A DNA stretch of 33,397 nt, taken from contig JAFAKB010000050.1 in the NCBI GenBank assembly GCA_019235885.1, positions 1-33,397 on the forward strand, given 5' to 3'. The notes beneath the pieces are model-generated. The model was given only the letters and a program-made list of their open reading frames with translations, did no database searches and was not told the origin of the DNA. Made by a program: the position numbers and the translations under genes. Positions 14,832 through 24,161 of the stretch are shown here, in pieces. Within the stretch, counting starts at the first letter, position 1. Every line of letters starts with the position of its first letter. Source of the DNA: Candidatus Eremiobacterota bacterium (GTDB lineage Bacteria; Vulcanimicrobiota; Vulcanimicrobiia; Vulcanimicrobiales; Vulcanimicrobiaceae).

Positions 14832-15114
14832 AGCAGTACACCTGTCCCGCTAGCGGCGGAGATCAGAAATACTGCGTGATACCGCTTGGGGCACGGTGCA
14901 AAAAAAGTGCCGTGACGCTCTTGCGAGCGTCGTGGGCGCGTGGTACCCTTGGTCCACTCATCACGCGCGGATTGCGGGTCGTGTTCGCGTCACCGATCCT
15001 CTCGTTCCGTATTGCGAACGCCTGCACGCTCCCGGGGTGCGTGTGATCGAGCGACCGATCCGATCGGCGCGTGCGTTCGTGCGCGCTCGTCGGTGAACTC
15101 GAGAGGAGACAGCC
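14832..15114. other. Divergent intergenic region with two adjacent hairpins
   Basis: This 283-base gap lies between the epimerase-like gene (minus) and the lipoprotein gene (plus). It holds CACGG (14892-14896) with CCGTG (14910-14914) around an A7 run, directly followed by a perfect 7-bp hairpin GACGCTC (14914-14920), loop TTGC, GAGCGTC (14925-14931). The boxes TTGCGA (14921-14926) and TACCCT (14944-14949), 17 bases apart, are a weak candidate promoter for the lipoprotein gene. AGAGGAG at 15102-15108 is a strong ribosome site for TTG 15115. No coding frame is supported here. Confidence 0.4.
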
Positions 15115-16059
15115 TTGAAGGTTTCGCGAAAGAGCGCATTGCTCGGAATGCTCGCGGCCGGGGTAACTGGCTGTGCGGGCGCGACGTCTCGTTCGATTCC
15201 GGGGCTCTTCAATTCGTCGACGCCGAGCGGCACAGCGCCGTCCGACGTCTTCGTCGTGAAGAAAGGACGCGGCGCGCCGAAGTTCTCGACCCGGAAGATT
15301 GAGGCCGCCAGCGCCTCGGCGACCGCGTCCGTCTACAACTACTCGGACGGGGGTTCGGGGTATTCGACACAAGCGAACAAAGCGACGGGCGCGGCGAACC
15401 TGTACGCGCCGAGCGGCGCGTTCGCTGCCCAGGTCACCGGCGCCGCGGTCAGCGGCGGCTATTCGATGACGCTCGCGCAAGCCAGCGGAAACACGTACAC
15501 GTGCTCGATGCCCGACCCGAACAACGTCCCGAACGGAACGTCGACGTACAACGGTGTCACGTTCAACATCGACGGGAACGGCGGCCAGTCGAGCGCGAGC
15601 TATAGGGGCATGACGGTGACCGCGATCTACGACTCGGCGTCCGACACGGTCACCGCGAACCTGCCCGACGGCGGCGTCGCGAAGTTCCCGAACGTCACCT
15701 ACAACGCGCCGTCCTCGTCGTCTTCGGCGTCCGGTGCGGCGCGCCACACCGATCAGAACAGAAACGCGGCCGGGGCGGTATTGTGCGCCGTGCGCATCCT
15801 CGTCGCGATCATCGTCACGATCATGACGATCTTGGTGATTTATGCGGCGGCCGCGATCTGCCTGGCCGTTTCGTGGACGATCCTCGGGATTATCGGTTGC
15901 GTCTTAGCGATCGTCGTGGCGATCGTCTTCGTGATCTGGACGGTCTTTATGTGGATATTTGCCTGGGTCGCCTGTAACTCGATCCCGCCCCCGCCGCCGG
16001 TGGGCGCCGTACCGGCGCAGCAGGCGCAGCCGGTTCCGGTTGCCGCTGCTGCTGCGTAA
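15115..16059 (+). CDS. Lipoprotein-like protein with hydrophobic C-terminus, unknown function
   Basis: TTG 15115 follows a strong AGAGGAG site. The 314-residue protein has a basic n-region (KVSRK), a short hydrophobic core and a lipobox-like VTGC with Cys20, so lipid attachment is likely. Residues about 80-200 are rich in Ser, Thr, Asn and Gly and look like beta repeats (GYSMTLAQASGNTYTCSM, STYNGVTFNIDGNGG, MTVTAIYDSASDTVTANL). A Ser-rich linker leads to about 65 very hydrophobic residues (222-288), enough for two or three membrane helices, and a Pro/Gln/Ala tail ends the protein. A lipid anchor plus C-terminal helices is an odd mix. I do not recognise a family. It may be a cell-surface or membrane-anchored protein. 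Confidence 0.7.
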   Translation: MKVSRKSALLGMLAAGVTGCAGATSRSIPGLFNSSTPSGTAPSDVFVVKKGRGAPKFSTRKIEAASASATASVYNYSDGGSGYSTQANKATGAANLYAPSGAFAAQVTGAAVSGGYSMTLAQASGNTYTCSMPDPNNVPNGTSTYNGVTFNIDGNGGQSSASYRGMTVTAIYDSASDTVTANLPDGGVAKFPNVTYNAPSSSSSASGAARHTDQNRNAAGAVLCAVRILVAIIVTIMTILVIYAAAAICLAVSWTILGIIGCVLAIVVAIVFVIWTVFMWIFAWVACNSIPPPPPVGAVPAQQAQPVPVAAAAA

Positions 16060-16068
16060 GACTGCGTT

Positions 16069-16098
16069 GCCGCGCGGGCCGGTTCAGGCCCGCGCGGC
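16069..16098. terminator. Bidirectional hairpin overlapping the HD-GYP stop codon
   Basis: GCCGCGCGGGCC (16069-16080) and its exact complement (16087-16098) form a 12-bp stem with loop GGTTCA. It lies between two convergent genes 24 bases apart. The stop codon of the minus-strand gene is in the loop (16084-16086), and its last codons form one arm. Confidence 0.75.
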
Positions 16099-17970
16099 GA
16101 CGACCGGTTCGTAGACTCGCTTGGCGATGAAGAGGTCGAGCAGGTCGCGGTCCACTTTGCCGCGGTCGGCGAACTCGCGCACGAGGATGTCGAGTGCGCG
16201 TTCGGCGGACATCGCCGGCTTGTAGGGGCGATCGTTCGCGGTGAGCGCGTCGAACACGTCGCTGATCGTCATCATCCGGACTTGCGGGACGATCTCGTTT
16301 CCTTTCAGGCCGCGCGGGTAGCCGGTGCCGTCGAGGTGCTCGTGGTGGCCGTACGCCATCTCGGGGACGTGCTGCCACGGCGTTTTCGTCCACGGGATCT
16401 CGCGCAAGAAGTAGAACGACTGGGTGACGTGCTGTTCCATCGTGCGGCGCTCCTCGGCCGAGAGCGAGCCGCGCGGGATGCGCAGGAAGTCGATCTCCGA
16501 GGCGTCCAGCAGCGGGCGCTCGCCGTCGAGGTCGCGGTACGTCATGCGGGCCAGCGCGTCCAGCGCGTCGCCGATCTCGGCGGCGACGATCTGCGGCTCG
16601 TTGGCGTTCCGGACGTGGTCGAGCAGGGCGCGCAGCTCGGCGCGGCGGCGCTCGTCGCGTGTTTGCTCGATCGCGAGCAGGAAGCGCAGGCGAATCGCGT
16701 CGATGCGGCCTTCCGGAAGTTTTTTCGCCTTGCCGAAGATGTACTCGGGGACCGCGACTTTTCCGAAGTCGTGGAGCAAGGCCGCGTAGCGCATCTCGCG
16801 CAGCTGGTCGGCGTCGAAGTGCAGGCCGGCGAACCGGCCCGTCTCGACGGAGTTGACCGCTTCGGCTTGCATGATCGTCAGGTCGGCGACGCGCTCGGAG
16901 TGGCCTTGCGTCGACTTGTCGCGGACCTCGATCGCTTTCACCGAGGCGCGGACGAACTGCTCGAAGAGCTCTTGGATCGAGTCGAGCAGGGCGCGGTTCT
17001 CGAGCGCGACGCCGCCTTGCGAGGCGAGCGAGAGCAGCACGTGCTCGTCGCGCGCGCTGAACGGCTGCACGACCTCTTCGGTGTGCGCGGTCGACGTCAG
17101 CTCCAGGTCGAAGTCGGGCTTGCGGTTGATCAGCATGATCACGCCGACGATCGTGTCGACGTGGTCGCGCATCGGGACGGCGAGCACCGACATCGTGCGG
17201 TAGCCGTTGGCTTGGTCGAAGCTGCGGTTGACGCGGTACTCCGCGTCCGCCGCAAGCGCGTACGCGTCGTCGATGCGGACGGTCTCGCCGCTCACCGCGA
17301 CGTAGCCGGAGATCGAGGTGCGCGAGAGCGGCAGAACCGCGCCGAGATACGTCCCGGCGTCGCCGGGCCCGGTCTGCGCGACCGCGAACCGCAGGACGCG
17401 CTCGCCGTCGTCGCCGTCCTCGAGCAGGTAGAGCGAGCCGGAGTCGGCGCGGGTGAGCTCGCGGGCGCTGCGGACGATCGTCTGCTGGAGCCGGGTCACG
17501 TCGCGCTCGGCGGAGAGCGCCAGCCCGATCTGGATCAGCTGCTCGCTCTCGCCCCGAGCGGCGTGCAGCGCTTCGCGCGCGGCCAGGGTCGCGGCCGCGG
17601 CGCGCACCGTCGCCACGAGGGCGGCGCCGTCCGGCGGCGCGACGATCCAGCCGCCGACGTGCGGGTTCGAGGCGAGCCAGGCGGCCTGCGAGTCCCGTTC
17701 GGCCAGGACGACCGTGGTGGCGGGCTGGCTGCTGCCGATCAGCTCCAGGGCGTGCTCGACCGTCGTGCGCGGGCCCAGCGCGAGGAGGCGCCGCTCGTCG
17801 ATGAGGTAGACGACGGCCGCGTGCGGTTCGTCCGGCGCATAGGGAAAGCTGCCCGCGTGATGATAGATTCCCGCCGCGTCGAGCGCTGCGGCGGCGATTG
17901 CGCCGAGCTCGAGGCCGTGCGGGTACACGAGGACGAACGCCGGGTCCGTGGCGAGTGTGCTGGGGATCAC
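16084..17970 (-). CDS. GAF plus HD-GYP cyclic-di-GMP phosphodiesterase
   Basis: HD-GYP proteins hydrolyse cyclic-di-GMP. The 628-residue protein has three parts. Residues 1 to about 145 resemble a worn receiver-like domain without clear phospho-acceptor. A GAF sensor domain follows (GLALSAERDVTRLQQTIVRS, SGSLYLLED, MSVLAVPMRD, GVIMLINRK). The C-terminal HD-GYP domain has intact motifs: AIEVRDKSTQGHSERVADL, LLHDFGKVAVPEYIFGKAKK and HHEHLDGTGYPRGLKGNEIV, then ISDVFDALTANDRPYK. An insert of about 100 residues separates the HD and GYP parts. GTG 17970 is fixed by an excellent AGGAGGAGG ribosome site. It diverges from the accB-like gene. The PilZ protein at 4328-4687 is a possible effector in the same signalling network. 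Confidence 0.92.
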   Translation of the reverse strand: MIPSTLATDPAFVLVYPHGLELGAIAAAALDAAGIYHHAGSFPYAPDEPHAAVVYLIDERRLLALGPRTTVEHALELIGSSQPATTVVLAERDSQAAWLASNPHVGGWIVAPPDGAALVATVRAAAATLAAREALHAARGESEQLIQIGLALSAERDVTRLQQTIVRSARELTRADSGSLYLLEDGDDGERVLRFAVAQTGPGDAGTYLGAVLPLSRTSISGYVAVSGETVRIDDAYALAADAEYRVNRSFDQANGYRTMSVLAVPMRDHVDTIVGVIMLINRKPDFDLELTSTAHTEEVVQPFSARDEHVLLSLASQGGVALENRALLDSIQELFEQFVRASVKAIEVRDKSTQGHSERVADLTIMQAEAVNSVETGRFAGLHFDADQLREMRYAALLHDFGKVAVPEYIFGKAKKLPEGRIDAIRLRFLLAIEQTRDERRRAELRALLDHVRNANEPQIVAAEIGDALDALARMTYRDLDGERPLLDASEIDFLRIPRGSLSAEERRTMEQHVTQSFYFLREIPWTKTPWQHVPEMAYGHHEHLDGTGYPRGLKGNEIVPQVRMMTISDVFDALTANDRPYKPAMSAERALDILVREFADRGKVDRDLLDLFIAKRVYEPVVAARA

Positions 17971-18067
17971 GCAACCTCCTCCTGAGGTATCGTCTTCGAA
18001 CATACCCCGAAATAGGGTGACTACCGCTCCCGGGGGCCGTTCGAGCGCGCGTCGAACCGGCGGCGGG
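17971..18067. promoter_or_regulatory. Divergent spacer between HD-GYP and accB-like genes
   Basis: This 97-base gap must hold promoters for both directions. On the minus strand a very strong AGGAGGAGG site sits four bases before GTG 17970. On the plus strand no clear ribosome site precedes ATG 18068 beyond a GGCGGG stretch. A TACCGC/ACCCCGAAATAGGGTG stretch (around 18003-18020) is the only AT-containing part. No promoter boxes can be assigned with confidence. Confidence 0.35.
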
Positions 18068-18489
18068 ATGACCGAAGACCTGATCGCGGCGCGCGCCCGC
18101 GCGCTCGCCGGTGCGCTCGCCGAGTGCGGGTTCGCCCGGTTGCGCGTCCGCGACGGGGAAACCGAGATCGAGCTGCGCCGCACGCCCCGCAACGGGGCCG
18201 GCGCCGGCAGCGTCCCGACCTTCGCGCCGGCCGAGGCCGCCGCGCCCGCGGTCGCGCCGGAGCGTCGGGCGGACCTCGTCACCAGCGACGTCGTCGGCGT
18301 GGTGCGGCTGTTGCGGCCGGCGGTCACCGAAGGCCAGGAGCTCGACGGCGACCGCGAGCTGGCCTACGTCGAGACGCTCGGCATCCGCAACCCGGTGCGC
18401 TCGCGAGGCGCCGGCCGCGTCAGCTCCGTCTTCGTCACCGAAGGCCAGCCCGTCGAGTACGGCCAGCCGCTGTTCGCGATCGAACGGTG

Positions 18490-18490
<1 letters not shown>
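18068..18490 (+). CDS. accB: AccB-like biotin carboxyl carrier homolog lacking the biotinylated lysine
   Basis: The 140-residue protein has the whole AccB layout. A helical N-terminus (IAARARALAGALAECGFARL, then RVRDGETEIELRR) matches the start of biotin carboxyl carrier proteins. A Pro/Ala linker follows, and then a biotinyl-type domain (DVVGVVRLLRPAVTEGQEL, RELAYVETLGIRNPV, GRVSSVFVTEGQPVEYGQPL). In the family the hairpin turn reads EAMKM, whose Lys carries biotin. Here it reads ETLGI, with Gly105 in the Lys position. The protein therefore should not carry biotin. It overlaps accC by one base. It may be a regulatory or structural subunit, comparable to the non-biotinylated BADC proteins of plastid acetyl-CoA carboxylase, with a true carrier elsewhere (inference). 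The start ATG 18068 matches the family start. Confidence 0.82.
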
Positions 18491-19845
<1,355 letters not shown>

Positions 19846-19848
19846 CCG

Positions 19849-20286
19849 ATGCCTTCCTCTTCACGGCGGCACGGGCGCGAGGTCGCGCTGCAGGCGCTCT
19901 ACGGCACCGAGGTCGGACGGCGTCCGGCAGGCGAGATCTTGACCGAGCTGCTGGCGCGCAACGAGTCCTCGGAAGGGCGCGCGTTCGTGCGCGACCTCGT
20001 GATGGGGACGCTCGAGAACAGCGCCGAGTCGGACGCGCTGATCGGGCCGCTGCTCGAAGGCTGGACGCTCGACCGCCTCCCGACGATCGATCGCATCATC
20101 TTGCGGATGAGCGCGTTCGAGCTCAACCACCGTAAGGAGATCGATCCCGCCGTCGTGATCAACGAAGCGGTCGAGCTGGCGAAGAAGTTCTCGACCGAAG
20201 ACTCGGGCCGCTACGTGAACGGCGTCCTCGCGCGCGCGCTCGGCAAGGTCGCCGCCGTGCCGCAGCTCAACGGGACGGACCGGTGA
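19849..20286 (+). CDS. nusB: Transcription antitermination factor NusB
   Basis: NusB binds boxA RNA with NusE (ribosomal protein S10) in rRNA antitermination. The 145-residue protein has an Arg-rich start (SSRRHGREVALQALYG), FVRDLVMGTLEN, LEGWTLDRLPTIDRIILRMS and the signature region AVVINEAVELAKKFSTEDSG, followed by RYVNGVLARALGK. Length and motif order are standard. It starts three bases after the accC stop. Its own stop overlaps the PBP1A start by GTGA. Confidence 0.95.
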   Translation: MPSSSRRHGREVALQALYGTEVGRRPAGEILTELLARNESSEGRAFVRDLVMGTLENSAESDALIGPLLEGWTLDRLPTIDRIILRMSAFELNHRKEIDPAVVINEAVELAKKFSTEDSGRYVNGVLARALGKVAAVPQLNGTDR

Positions 20287-22502
20287 GCCGGGCGCTCGCG
20301 CGGCCGCGCGCCGCTGCACGCCGCAAAGCGGCGAAGCGCGGGAGCGGTGGAGGCGGCGCCTGGCGCCTGATCGGGCGGATCGTCAAGACGCTCGCCGTGC
20401 TGATGGTCTTCGCGGTGCTGCTCTTCGCGGGGATCGTCGCAGGGCTGGTCGCCTCGTACTCGCGCAACCTGCCCGACATCAACCGCATGGCGGACTTTCA
20501 GCCCTCGCGCTCGACCCGCGTCTACGCGCGCAACGGGATGCTGCTCGCGAACCTCTACCGCGAGAACCGCACCTGGGTCCCGATCGACCGGATTCCGGTG
20601 CGGGTGCGCAACGCGTTCATCGCTACCGAGGACAAGAACTTCTACCAGCACCACGGCGTCGACTTCGGTGGGATCGCGCGCGCCGCGCTGGCCGACTACC
20701 GCCACCAGCACCTGCAGGGCGCCTCGACGATCACCCAGCAGCTTGCGCGCGCGCTCTTCCTCTCGAACGAGGTCTCGTACTCGCGCAAGATTCAAGAGGC
20801 GCTGCTCTCGATGGAGATCGAGCGCTTCTACACCAAGAACGAGATCTTGGAGCGCTACCTGAACCTGATCTACCTCGGCGCGGGCGCGTACGGCGTCGAA
20901 GCGGCGGCACACACCTACTTCGGGACCGACCTCGGCCACCTTACGCTGGGGCAGACGGCGATGATCGCGGGGATCAACGCGGCGCCGTCCGACTATTCGC
21001 CGTACGTGAGCCTCGAGCGCGCGAAGGAACGGCAGCACCACGTGCTGGACCGCATGGTGGAGTCCGGCTACATTACACGCGCGCAGGCGAACGCCGCCGA
21101 GAACGCGCCGCTGCACCTGATCGGCGAGCGGCCGCAGGGGCTGCAGTCGTACCGCTATCCGTACTTCACGACCTACGTCACGCATCTGCTCGAGCAGCAG
21201 TTCGGCTCGCAGGCGACGTTCGAGGGCGGGCTGCAGGTCAACACGACGCTCGATCCCGCGATGCAGGACGCCGCGCAGGAAGCGGTGAGCTGGGGGATCG
21301 GGCGCGCGATCGCCGAGGGGATCGGCGCGCACCAAGGCGCGCTGGTCGCGATCCGCCCGTCGACCGGCGAGATCCTCGCGATGGTCGGCGGCGCGACCCC
21401 GTTCTCGTTGACGAACCAGTTCAACCGCGCGTGGCAGTCGCACCGCCAGCCGGGCTCCTCGTTCAAAGCGTACGTCTACACCGCGGAGGTCGACGCGGGG
21501 CATCCGCCGACGACGATCGTCGAGGACACGCCGGTCAGCTACCCGATGGGCGACGGAACGCGCTGGGCGCCGCAGGACGACGACATGCGGTACCTCGGCT
21601 CGATGACGCTGCGCTACGCGCTCGCGCAGTCGCGCAACGTCGTCGCGGTGAAGCTCGCGCAGGATCTCGGGATCGACCGCGTCGTCGAGTACGCGCACCG
21701 CATGGGCGTCACCGCGCCGCTCGATCCGACGCTCTCGCTCGCGCTCGGCTCGTCCGGCGTCTCGCCGCTCGATCAAGCCGCGGGTTACGCGACGCTCGCG
21801 AACCAGGGCGTGCACATTCCACCTTCGCCGATCCGGATCGTGCGCGACTCGCTGGGGACGCCGGTGCTCGACAACACCTATCCGCAGCAGACCGAAGTGG
21901 TCAGTGCCGGCGTCGCCTACGTCATGACCTCGATGCTGGAGTCGGTGATCAAAGAAGGGACGGGCTATCCGAACGCGGAGATCGGGCGCCCCGCCGCCGG
22001 CAAGACCGGCACGACGTCGAGCTTCCGCGACGCGTGGTTCGTCGGCTACACGCCGGACTTGGTCGCCGCGGTGTGGATCGGGAACGACGACTACTCGCGC
22101 ATGAACGAGTCGTATGGCGGCAACATCCCGGCGCGCATCTGGGCGCGCTTCATGAAGCAAGCCTTGGCGAAGGTGAAGCCGCACGACTTCGTGCTGCCGG
22201 TCGGCGAGGTGCACAAAGTGCGGCTGTGCGGCACCGGCAAGGACGAAGTCTTTTTGGCCGGCACCGAGCCGGAGCGCACCTGCGGGACGCCCGACGACGG
22301 AACGCCGTCGGCGACGCGGCGGCGCAACGCGTACGAACCGCCGCCGCTCGCGCCGGTGCCGATCGCGAAAGCGGTCATGCCGCGCACGCCGCCCTCGATC
22401 GCACCGCTCACCCCGCCGCCGGACACGATCGGCGACGGCCAGACGTTCGTGCGGCTCGACTCGGAAGCGACGAGCGCGCCGGCCGCGCCGAACCCGCCGT
22501 GA
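20283..22502 (+). CDS. mrcA: Class A penicillin-binding protein (PBP1A type)
   Basis: This bifunctional enzyme polymerises and cross-links peptidoglycan at the outer face of the inner membrane. The 739-residue protein has a basic cytoplasmic N-terminus and one membrane helix (about 35-57). A family-51 glycosyltransferase domain follows, with Glu116 in IATEDKNFYQHHGVD, GASTITQQLARALFLSNE and RKIQEALLSMEIE. The transpeptidase domain has Ser392-x-x-Lys395 (PGSSFKAYVY), Ser450-Arg-Asn (QSRNVVAVK) and Lys574-Thr-Gly (KTGTTSSFRDAWFVGYTPD). A Pro-rich tail of about 80 residues ends the protein and contains a Cys pair (LCGTGK, RTCGTP). GTG 20283 overlaps nusB. It works in the same pathway as UppP. 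Confidence 0.95.
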   Translation: MSRALARPRAAARRKAAKRGSGGGGAWRLIGRIVKTLAVLMVFAVLLFAGIVAGLVASYSRNLPDINRMADFQPSRSTRVYARNGMLLANLYRENRTWVPIDRIPVRVRNAFIATEDKNFYQHHGVDFGGIARAALADYRHQHLQGASTITQQLARALFLSNEVSYSRKIQEALLSMEIERFYTKNEILERYLNLIYLGAGAYGVEAAAHTYFGTDLGHLTLGQTAMIAGINAAPSDYSPYVSLERAKERQHHVLDRMVESGYITRAQANAAENAPLHLIGERPQGLQSYRYPYFTTYVTHLLEQQFGSQATFEGGLQVNTTLDPAMQDAAQEAVSWGIGRAIAEGIGAHQGALVAIRPSTGEILAMVGGATPFSLTNQFNRAWQSHRQPGSSFKAYVYTAEVDAGHPPTTIVEDTPVSYPMGDGTRWAPQDDDMRYLGSMTLRYALAQSRNVVAVKLAQDLGIDRVVEYAHRMGVTAPLDPTLSLALGSSGVSPLDQAAGYATLANQGVHIPPSPIRIVRDSLGTPVLDNTYPQQTEVVSAGVAYVMTSMLESVIKEGTGYPNAEIGRPAAGKTGTTSSFRDAWFVGYTPDLVAAVWIGNDDYSRMNESYGGNIPARIWARFMKQALAKVKPHDFVLPVGEVHKVRLCGTGKDEVFLAGTEPERTCGTPDDGTPSATRRRNAYEPPPLAPVPIAKAVMPRTPPSIAPLTPPPDTIGDGQTFVRLDSEATSAPAAPNPP

Positions 22503-23944
22503 CGAGCGCCGAGCGCGCGGCCGTGCGCGTCGTCGGCGTCTCGCGCTTGGCGAACTACGTCGCCGGGCTGTTCGCGCGCGAGAAGGCGTTCGCGCGGCTC
22601 GGCGTGCGCGGCGAGGTCTCGAACTACCGCGAGCAGGGCAACGGCAACCTGTACTTCTCGCTCAAGGACCGCGACGCGCTGCTCGAGTGCGTCGCGTTCA
22701 GCGAGGCGGCGGCGACGTTTCCGCCGTTCGCGAACGGCGACGAGGTCGTCGCGTACGGCGCGGTGCAGACCTATGCCAAGGCGTCGCGCTATCAGCTGCG
22801 CGTGTTCGACGTCGCGCCCGAAGGCGGAACCGGCGCGCTGCACCGGCGCTACGAAGCGCTGAAGGCGCGACTCGAGGGCGAAGGGCTCTTCGCGGCCGAG
22901 CGCAAGCGCCCGCTGCCGCGCTATCCTTTCCGCGTCGCGCTCGTCACCTCGGAAGCGGCCGACGGCGCGCGCGACTTCATCACCCAGGCGCGCGCGCGCG
23001 CGCCGCACGTCACGGTCGTCGTGATCCCGACGGCGGTGCAAGGCGAGCGCGCGGCGCCCGAGATCGTCCGCGCCATCGCGCGCGCCAACGCGCAGGAGTT
23101 CGACCTGCTCGTCGTCGCGCGCGGCGGTGGCTCGTTCGAAGATCTGTTCGCGTTCAGCGACGAGCGCGTGGTGCGCGCGCTCGCCGGCTCACGGATTCCG
23201 ACCGTCTCGGCGATCGGTCACGAAGCCGACGTTCCGCTGACCGATTTCGCCGCCGACTTCCGCGCGCCGACGCCGTCGGCGGCGGCGCAGACGGTGCTGC
23301 CGCGGCGCGACGAACTGCTCGCGCAGGTGGCGGAGCGCAGCCGCGCGCTGCAGCGCGACGCCGACCGCGCGTTAGCGGTGCGGCGGCAGCACGCCGACGT
23401 CGCGGCGCGGCACCTGGCGTCGGCGGCGCGCGAGCGCTTACGGCGCTACGGCGACCGGCTCTACGCGCTGGAGCGCCGGCTCGCCGGCGCGGCGCCGGCG
23501 GCGCGGCTGGCGCAGCGGCGCGAGCGCTTCGAGCACCTGCGCGACCGGCTCGAGCGCGACGTTCGGGCACTGCTTCGCCGCCGCGCCGAGCGCGCGGCCG
23601 AATGCACGGGGCGGCTGCGGCTCGCCGATCCGATGCAGCGCGTCGCGCGCGAGATGAATGCATGCTCGCGGCGCGCCGAGCGGCTCGACGCGGCGGCGCA
23701 GCGTTTCGTCGAGCGCCGCCGGGCGCGCTTCGAAAAGATCGCCGCATCGCTCTCCGGACACAATCCGGACGCGATCCTGGAGCGCGGATATGCGATCGTA
23801 ACGGCGGAGGACGGGCGCCCGCTGACCGATGCGGGGCTGGTCCCGCCCGGATCGCTGATTCGGGCGCGGCTGGCTCGCGGAAGCTTGGCGGCGCGCGTCG
23901 AACGCGAAGGGACGCATGGCGGACGACAGATCAGCCTCTTTTGA
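22499..23944 (+). CDS. xseA: Exodeoxyribonuclease VII large subunit
   Basis: XseA with XseB degrades single-stranded DNA to acid-soluble pieces. The 481-residue protein begins with the OB-fold segment (VVGVSRLANYVAGLF, VRGEVSNYREQGNGNLYFSL). Then come VALVTSEAADGARDF, VVIPTAVQGERAAPEI, the catalytic-domain signatures LLVVARGGGSFEDLFAFSDE and IGHEADVPLTDFAADFRAPT with PSAAAQ, a long Arg-rich coiled-coil region, and the C-terminal HNPDAILERGYAIV. GTG 22499 overlaps the PBP1A stop (GTGA) and fits the family start. Its last 29 bases overlap xseB. Confidence 0.95.
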   Translation: MTSAERAAVRVVGVSRLANYVAGLFAREKAFARLGVRGEVSNYREQGNGNLYFSLKDRDALLECVAFSEAAATFPPFANGDEVVAYGAVQTYAKASRYQLRVFDVAPEGGTGALHRRYEALKARLEGEGLFAAERKRPLPRYPFRVALVTSEAADGARDFITQARARAPHVTVVVIPTAVQGERAAPEIVRAIARANAQEFDLLVVARGGGSFEDLFAFSDERVVRALAGSRIPTVSAIGHEADVPLTDFAADFRAPTPSAAAQTVLPRRDELLAQVAERSRALQRDADRALAVRRQHADVAARHLASAARERLRRYGDRLYALERRLAGAAPAARLAQRRERFEHLRDRLERDVRALLRRRAERAAECTGRLRLADPMQRVAREMNACSRRAERLDAAAQRFVERRRARFEKIAASLSGHNPDAILERGYAIVTAEDGRPLTDAGLVPPGSLIRARLARGSLAARVEREGTHGGRQISLF

Positions 23945-24161
23945 AGGCTCGCTCCAGCGTTTGGAGCAGATCGTGAAAGCGCTCGAGACCGAAGAGCCGG
24001 ACCTCGAGCGCGCGGTGCTCCTCTACAAAGAGGGACGCGAGCTCGTCGCGCGCTGCGAGGGATTGCTGAAAACCGCGCAGCAGGCGATCGACGCGGTGAA
24101 CGCGCCGCCCACGCCTTCGCGTCCGACCGAGGACGCGTTGGATGACGAGCTCGAGATCTGA
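23916..24161 (+). CDS. xseB: Exodeoxyribonuclease VII small subunit
   Basis: XseB is the small helical subunit that binds the XseA coiled coil. The 81-residue protein has the family signature SFEGSLQRLEQIVKALETEE, then PDLERAVLLYKEGRELVARC and LLKTAQQAI. The ATG at 23916 lies inside the end of xseA, with GAAGGG about seven bases upstream as ribosome site. Its end overlaps tlyA by 20 bases. An acidic C-terminal tail (EDALDDELEI) is also typical. Confidence 0.95.
   Translation: MADDRSASFEGSLQRLEQIVKALETEEPDLERAVLLYKEGRELVARCEGLLKTAQQAIDAVNAPPTPSRPTEDALDDELEI

Noticed and set aside
20211-22214. 667-codon open frame on the minus strand opposite the PBP1A gene
   Set aside because: Arg/Val/Asp-rich shadow of a clear class A penicillin-binding protein gene.
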